DNA of 50,230 nucleotides, from assembly GCA_902606525.1 (NCBI GenBank), contig CACLGW010000007.1, positions 1 through 50,230 of the forward strand. Direction: 5' to 3'. The position numbers and the translations under genes were made by a program. Below, one piece after another: positions 46,301 through 50,230 of this stretch; within the stretch, counting starts at the first letter, position 1, and every line of letters starts with the position of its first letter. Source of the DNA: an uncultured Bacteroidota bacterium (GTDB lineage Bacteria > Bacteroidota > Bacteroidia > Flavobacteriales > Flavobacteriaceae). The notes below the pieces were generated by a model, which was not told the DNA's origin, did no database searches, and saw only the letters and a list, made by a program, of their open reading frames with translations.

Positions 46301-46700
46301 CACTTTCACCCCCAACAGCAATATATATATCTAGAAAACCGTCATTATTTATGTCAATAATACTTACTCCTGAGTACCATCTATTATCTCCACCAACTCC
46401 GGCAGATTTGCTGATATCTTTAAAGTTAAAATCCCCTAGGTTTAAATATAGTTTGTTGGAAACCATATTTCCAGTAAAGAACAAATCTTCAAGACCGTCA
46501 TTGTTAAAATCTCCTGCAGCAACTCCACCACCCAAATACATATAGGGGTAAGTAAAGTAATTTTTTGTATTGGTCTCGTAAAGTTTATTGACAAAGTCAA
46601 TATTAGTTTTTTTAGAGTCTAATTTTGTGTATTGCTTTTTCTCAGATTCGCAGGCAAATACGAAAAACAAAACAACTATTAATCTAAATATCCTCTTCAT
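43392..46700 (-). CDS. FG-GAP/VCBS and ASPIC-UnbV (CRTAC1-family) lipoprotein
   Basis: A very large exported protein of 1102 residues from ATG 46700; a TTG six codons up (46718) is also open. Lipobox FVFAC gives Cys17. Seven Ca-binding DxDxDG-type loops in FG-GAP repeats precede a central ASPIC_UnbV domain (about 500-590, GARIHLKSSGKYQMQEFNL, SPRIHFGLGDSSKLDEVFIE), and six more loops follow (for example GDFDNDGDMDLIV, NDFDHDGDLDLFV). Together they suggest two beta-propellers flanking the ASPIC domain. Such proteins are often encoded beside SusCD pairs, as here, though a terminator separates them. Function unknown; carbohydrate or adhesin binding is plausible. Confidence 0.88.
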   Translation of the reverse strand: MKRIFRLIVVLFFVFACESEKKQYTKLDSKKTNIDFVNKLYETNTKNYFTYPYMYLGGGVAAGDFNNDGLEDLFFTGNMVSNKLYLNLGDFNFKDISKSAGVGGDNRWYSGVSIIDINNDGFLDIYIAVGGESGPNNNVLYVNNKDNTFTEKAVEFGIDDDGYSMHSTFFDYDKDGDLDLYVANYPPTSFKAPVDYYKYMIDNHEDRDSDHLYRNEGSHFTDVTNESGISNFGLSLGVVASDYNNDGYPDIYVSNDFNAPDFMYINNGDGTFTNEILNSLQQTSFFGMGVDAADFNNDGWVDIFQLDMNAADNFRSKANMSSMNPKVFYQSVALGLHHQYMQNSLQLNQGNLNGSSPAFSNIARWSGVSSTDWSWGGLFADFDNDGWKDLFITNGIRRDVNNKDFYNQHRDFFNRMENDPEYKNKEEEVKLLSYLEKMPSEKLANYLFHNQKDKGFVNRNTEWGLDEKTFSNGVIYSDLDNDGDLDLVVNNLDDYASIYKNNNTNSNFIGFELEGKDKHIPIGARIHLKSSGKYQMQEFNLSRGYLSSVSPRIHFGLGDSSKLDEVFIEWPDGNRSRLVDIKINKYNKVVYEKTSPKIDEEKDESIKIKQFEIINQKNPFIHKENPYDDFKDEILLPHKNSTLGPALAVGDLNNDNREDYIIGGAIAQAPGIYIQQEDGTFERATIPIFEKDKFYEDLGIEIFDADNDGDQDIYIASGGNEFDEGSQGYEDRFYENKGNLNFERNKSAIPGVRISGLEVSSNDFDHDGDLDLFVGGRLSPKKYPYPSNSRILENQSSAGKISFVDVTDEKNPALKNIGLVTTSNWVDIDSDSWDDLIVSGEWMPLRFFRNNKGKSFTEVTDKVYHSDRLGWWYDIEKGDFDNDGDMDLIVGNLGLNYKYQASVEKPFRIYLNDFDKNATYDIVLSYKSEDTEYPVRGRQCSSEQMPAIKEKFKNYNSFASASLEEIYSNQMLEESLKYEINSFESIYLQNNDGKFIAKPLPYQAQFSNINAMVVKDIDLDGNLDIVLGGNLYNAEVETPRNDSSYGLWLKGDGNNGFSALPPRDTGLVMRGDIRNIKLIKVGNEDHLIIAANNKALQQIKIN

Positions 46701-46715
46701 GAGCTTGTTTTTTTT

Positions 46716-46723
46716 CAAAAATA
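46716..46723 (-). promoter_or_regulatory. Possible -7 element of the ASPIC/UnbV gene (TATTTTTG)
   Basis: On the minus strand TATTTTTG, a full match to TAnnTTTG, starts at the end of the SusD terminator's T-run and ends 15 nt before the ATG at 46700. The -33 region would fall inside the terminator hairpin and shows no TTG. The distance to the ATG matches the other -7 boxes in this window. Confidence 0.35.
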
Positions 46724-46753
46724 AAAAAGCCCCGCTGATTAGCGGGGTTTTTT
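46723..46753. terminator. Rho-independent terminator, symmetric
   Basis: CCCCGCT (46730-46736), loop GATT, AGCGGGG (46741-46747), with A6 on the left and T6 on the right, so it can act on both strands. It lies 23 bp past the susD stop on the minus strand and ends the SusC-SusD transcript before the ASPIC/UnbV gene. It is the only strong terminator I can find in the window. Confidence 0.9.
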
Positions 46754-46775
46754 AAAGATAATCGTTACCTAAAAT

Positions 46776-48659
46776 TTAGTATCCGGGATTCTGAACTAAA
46801 GACGGATCACGGTCGATTTCGGCTTGTGGTATTGGCATGAAATATACTTGATCTCTCCATACTCTATTTTCGAAAACAATATCCGTTGGCCTATACGTAT
46901 AATCAAAGTCGTCAGTACTCTTTTTATAGTTAGCAGGAGTCATTGAACTGCCTGATTTTTGAGTACCTTGAATTAATGCTTGTTGAACTTGCTTGTCTAG
47001 GGAATAAGGCCCTTCTAACCAACGTTTCATATCAAACATTCGAGCATCTTCATTTGCAAGCTCTTTGTCTCGCTCTCTCTTATAAACCTCAACTAAAGCA
47101 GCACCAGATTCAGTAACCTCGGGAAGACCATTTCTAAAACGTATTTTATTTAACCATGCTTTAGCTTCACCTTCTTGTCCAAGATTAATACTTGCTTCTA
47201 CGTAATTTAGTAAAACTTCTGAATAACGTATGTAAGGGGCATCAACTTTTTGAAGATTATTTGGCCACGAAGCGGGTAGTCTAGGATCTGCGAACTTTTT
47301 GAAATAGTACCCAGTTCTTGATCCATTCCAGTCTTCAATTGGACCTTGACGGGTATCAACACCATTTACGATAGTTCCGTCTTTAAATGTATAATAACCA
47401 GTCTGAATTTCATTGAAATTATCAAATTTGACTACATCACTTGTTCTTTGTTTCCATGGAGCACCATCAAACAAGAGGGTAGCATAGAAACGAGGTTCAC
47501 GATCATCGTAAGGTGCAGCAGCATGTGCTGGATTGTTCCAGTCGAAGGGAGTACCATCTTTCATAGAATATTTATCTGCTAGGGCTCCTGTGGGAGTAGT
47601 ACCTGCCCATTCATGGTAACCATTTGGACCATGATATAGTGCAACCATCCCTGGTCCTTGAGACCAACCATCACCACCTGGATATGTTCTAGATGCATAA
47701 CCAAAGCCTTCAATCATTCTACCCCAGATAAAGTCCTGATTTTCGTCACCCTGCAACCAGATATCTTCGTAATTTTGTTGAGCTTCTTCAAAAGAAGCCG
47801 GTCCACTATAATCAAGCTTATATCCAGTTGTAGCATCTAAAAGTTCTCTTGAAGCAGTTTTGGCAGCTTGCCAGCGTGCATCTTGAGAACCGCTAGTATA
47901 ACTTACCAATTCCTTGTTCCCATAGCTTGCTAATGTTGAAACCACCCCATTTTTTGAACTATCATATAAATCGCTTGCCGCATGAGTTAGCACACGAGAT
48001 TTGAGAGCATGAGCCGTCAATTTATGAGCTCTTGCTTTGCTTGCTGGTGCATCTGCCAATAATGAAATAGCTTGGTCCAAGTCAGAAACTATTTGATTTA
48101 CAGTAGCTTCAAAACTTGAACGAGGATTTTCAGCCTCACTTTCTAGAGTAAGAGGCTCAGTTAAAAGCACAACACCTCCAAATTGTCTCATTAATTGGCT
48201 AAAAAGATAACCTCTCATAAAGTAAGCTTCACCAAGTAATCTTTTCACTAGTCCAGCTTCAAGACCACCTTCGTTAACGGTTAGTTTTTCAATGGCTATG
48301 TTAGCACTTCGTATATACGGATAAAGTTGGGTCCAACTCATCCATTGCATATCCATATAGCCGCCAGCCGGGTTCATTTTTCCCTCAGTATAGCCATCTA
48401 ATCCACGACCTGGATGTGTGAAAACTGCCTGGTCGGTGAAAGCATCTGTTGTTTCTTCTCTAGTTAGTGTACCTGCCCAAGTTGATTGGTACAAGTCAAG
48501 AACTGCTGCTTCGGCGAGCTTGGCTGATGACCAAACATTAGATTCAGCAATTTCACTTAATGGTGTTGTACTTAAAAAATCGTCTTGGCAACTTATTATT
48601 GCGGAAGCAAACATAAATCCAACAGCACATTTAATTATAGTCTTCTTCATTTTTCTCAT
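46776..48659 (-). CDS. SusD/RagB-family outer-membrane lipoprotein
   Basis: A 627-residue lipoprotein with lipobox IISC (about residue 24, then QDDFLSTTPLSEI). SusD features: the helical N-terminal part with LYPYIRSANIAIEKL, LGEAYFMRGYLFSQLMRQFGGVVLL (TPR-like), and the C-terminal APYIRYSEVLLNYVEASINL, KWLEGPYSLDKQV and PADIVFENR-type end. SusD proteins lie on SusC and capture glycans or peptides. It is 14 bp downstream of the SusC gene and is followed by a terminator. No glycoside hydrolase stands next to it on the same strand, so the substrate is not evident. Confidence 0.93.
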   Translation of the reverse strand: MRKMKKTIIKCAVGFMFASAIISCQDDFLSTTPLSEIAESNVWSSAKLAEAAVLDLYQSTWAGTLTREETTDAFTDQAVFTHPGRGLDGYTEGKMNPAGGYMDMQWMSWTQLYPYIRSANIAIEKLTVNEGGLEAGLVKRLLGEAYFMRGYLFSQLMRQFGGVVLLTEPLTLESEAENPRSSFEATVNQIVSDLDQAISLLADAPASKARAHKLTAHALKSRVLTHAASDLYDSSKNGVVSTLASYGNKELVSYTSGSQDARWQAAKTASRELLDATTGYKLDYSGPASFEEAQQNYEDIWLQGDENQDFIWGRMIEGFGYASRTYPGGDGWSQGPGMVALYHGPNGYHEWAGTTPTGALADKYSMKDGTPFDWNNPAHAAAPYDDREPRFYATLLFDGAPWKQRTSDVVKFDNFNEIQTGYYTFKDGTIVNGVDTRQGPIEDWNGSRTGYYFKKFADPRLPASWPNNLQKVDAPYIRYSEVLLNYVEASINLGQEGEAKAWLNKIRFRNGLPEVTESGAALVEVYKRERDKELANEDARMFDMKRWLEGPYSLDKQVQQALIQGTQKSGSSMTPANYKKSTDDFDYTYRPTDIVFENRVWRDQVYFMPIPQAEIDRDPSLVQNPGY

Positions 48660-48673
48660 GTTTATTATATTAA

Positions 48674-50230
48674 TTAAAAGGTTATTTGTATTCCAGTTAT
48701 TATTGTTTTTAAAAGTGGATAAGCACCACCGTTATTTACATTAGCACCACTTGCGCCTCTTGTATTAGATACATTAATACCATTTTGGACAACTTCTGGA
48801 TCAAATGGGAAATCCGTGATAGTTATTAAGTTGGTTCCTGTAACAGAAAGGCGAATACTTTCAGCATTTATTTTACTTGTGATAGAGTCACTAAAATTAT
48901 ATCCTAATTCTAGAGTTTTTAATCTTATAAAGTCTCTGGTTATAAGAGCATAATCAGTTTGATTTGAATACCACTGGTCACCTCTGTCAGCTAGACGAGG
49001 GGCAGTATTGTTAGGATTGTCTAAGGACCATGCACGATCAAAAACATCACGCTGCACATTGGCAAGTGTGCCAGACATAAAATTCCATTCGTATGAATTA
49101 TATCCGCCAGCAGCACCATTCCAATACATGTTAAAATCAAAGTTTTTATATGTAAGGGCAGTGTTAAGTCCAAATTGGGTATCGGCAAATGTACTTCCTC
49201 CAACTCGAGTCTGATCAGCCGGAGTAATTTTACCGTCACCATTAATATCTTCGACTCTTGCATCTCCAGGTTTTAGAAGTGGCGCTATTGCGCTATAATC
49301 TAAACTTTCAGCGTCAATTTCAGCTTGTGATTGGAAAACACCAGTCATTCTATAGCGGAGAGGTCTTCCTATTTCTCCTCCCGTTTCTCTTTGCCAAGGA
49401 CGATCAGCTAAATCAGGCTCATCAACAAATACCAATTCGTTATTTGAATCACTAAAATTAAATGTAAAATTATAAGTAAAACCTGAATTACTTTCACCGT
49501 TGAAACCGGCAGTTATCTCAATACCTGCGTTTTTAAACTCACCAATATTTTGAGCTGGTGGTGTAATACCACTGTATGCCGGTAAAGTCTTATTAGGCAG
49601 AGATAAAATGTCCTCTCTTGTGTTATTAAATACTTCAAATCCAAGTGAAAGTCTATTATTTATAGCCCTTAAGTTAAATCCAAAGTTTTGAGATGTTTGT
49701 GTTTCCCAAGTAATATTTGGATTAGGAACTTTTGTCTCAAAGGCTGTTGTAACAACATCACCCAAACTAGTTGCAGAGAAGCCATATGAAGCTAAGAACT
49801 GGAATGGTGCTACATTATCATTCCCTAATTGGCCCCATGATCCTTTCAATTTAAGGTAGTCCAAGAAACTAACATTAAAAAAAGATTCTTCAGATACAAC
49901 CCAACCTGCTGATATTCCGGGGAAGACCCCGTAACGTGTTGCTTCAGGGAATGTATATGAACCGTCATAAGTAACGACAGCTTCTATAAGATATTTTTCT
50001 TTATAGTTATAGTTTAAACGGGTATAATAATGAATACGAGCAATTTCGCTTCCTGAACCTTGGCTATATTGACCATCTTGTCCTCCAAAAGTTAATTGAT
50101 CCAAATCGTTAGATAGGAAAAAACGCTTGAAGGCTCTCATAAAACTTATTTCAGTTTCTTCTCGTGTAATACCTCCCAATATTTTAAAGTAATTGTCGCC
50201 GAAATCTTTTTCATATGAAGCGTTAAATAT
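48674..50230 (-). CDS. SusC/RagA TonB-linked outer-membrane protein, C-terminal part
   Basis: A frame of 518 residues that continues beyond base 50230; the TTG at 50179 is an internal Leu, not a start, since NYFKI-LGGITREETE is continuous. The visible part holds the later beta-barrel strands of a SusC: LIEAVVTYDGSYTFPEATRYGVFPGISAGW, LKLKGSWGQLGNDN, FEVFNNTREDIL and the end GASGANVNNGGAYPLLKT with the terminal FGIQITF-like strand. The N-terminal CarboxypepD_reg, plug and TonB box lie outside the window. Paired with SusD 14 bp downstream. Confidence 0.93.
   Translation of the reverse strand: MFNASYEKDFGDNYFKILGGITREETEISFMRAFKRFFLSNDLDQLTFGGQDGQYSQGSGSEIARIHYYTRLNYNYKEKYLIEAVVTYDGSYTFPEATRYGVFPGISAGWVVSEESFFNVSFLDYLKLKGSWGQLGNDNVAPFQFLASYGFSATSLGDVVTTAFETKVPNPNITWETQTSQNFGFNLRAINNRLSLGFEVFNNTREDILSLPNKTLPAYSGITPPAQNIGEFKNAGIEITAGFNGESNSGFTYNFTFNFSDSNNELVFVDEPDLADRPWQRETGGEIGRPLRYRMTGVFQSQAEIDAESLDYSAIAPLLKPGDARVEDINGDGKITPADQTRVGGSTFADTQFGLNTALTYKNFDFNMYWNGAAGGYNSYEWNFMSGTLANVQRDVFDRAWSLDNPNNTAPRLADRGDQWYSNQTDYALITRDFIRLKTLELGYNFSDSITSKINAESIRLSVTGTNLITITDFPFDPEVVQNGINVSNTRGASGANVNNGGAYPLLKTIITGIQITF

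Overview
The window looks like a chromosome segment of an AT-rich, gene-dense member of the Bacteroidota, most likely a marine flavobacterium. The evidence is a SusC/SusD pair, many lipoproteins with a signal-peptidase II Cys, an ASPIC/UnbV protein, DUF1573, DUF6702-like and LUD-domain genes, the gene order ftsH-LUD-cdsA-psd, and Bacteroidota-type -7 elements (TAnnTTTG/A) in place of sigma70 boxes. Genus cannot be fixed from the sequence alone.

Bases 1-28,100 are mostly core genes packed with 4-20 bp overlaps: the end of apbE, a methyltransferase, map, gpmI, rsgA, dtd, murB, an aminotransferase, a DUF1573 protein, valS, then the envelope/lipid and housekeeping block psd-cdsA-LUD-ftsH-rsfS, birA, pyrE, a Nudix hydrolase, coaD, ddl, a PASTA protein, an RluA-type pseudouridine synthase, yaaA, an M15 peptidase, a GNAT enzyme, the trio CarboxypepD_reg-like/DUF6702-like/M1 peptidase, tatA, an O-methyltransferase, a flavin reductase-like protein, a DUF2147 protein and a 49-residue basic protein. 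A serine beta-lactamase-fold hydrolase and a tRNA-Val(GAC) follow.

From the tRNA to the right end the content becomes accessory. First comes a cassette of four tiny genes joined by ATGA overlaps (29,585-30,226), the first broken by an in-frame TAG. Next are glycan-active genes: a GH2 beta-galactosidase-like enzyme, a GH20 hexosaminidase-like lipoprotein and a DUF5009/HGSNAT-like membrane acetyltransferase. Then comes a block of exported proteins: a seven-CxxCH cytochrome c lipoprotein, a DUF255/thioredoxin lipoprotein, an NHL beta-propeller lipoprotein and a large FG-GAP/ASPIC-UnbV lipoprotein, followed by a Rho-independent terminator and a SusD/SusC pair that runs off the window.

The least expected result is in this last block. 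Two small exported proteins of unknown function, called A (42,605-43,012) and B (43,015-43,392) here, each have a decayed paralogue a few kilobases away. A' (36,913-37,312) carries a one-base frameshift in its signal peptide and one nonsense codon. B' (38,833-39,205) carries several stops and frameshifts. Intact B starts on the stop codon of the ASPIC/UnbV gene through a TAATG overlap, and the dead B' starts on the stop codon of the DUF255 gene through the same TAATG junction. So B was once the last gene of both lipoprotein operons. No CRISPR array, insertion sequence, prophage or integrase was seen.
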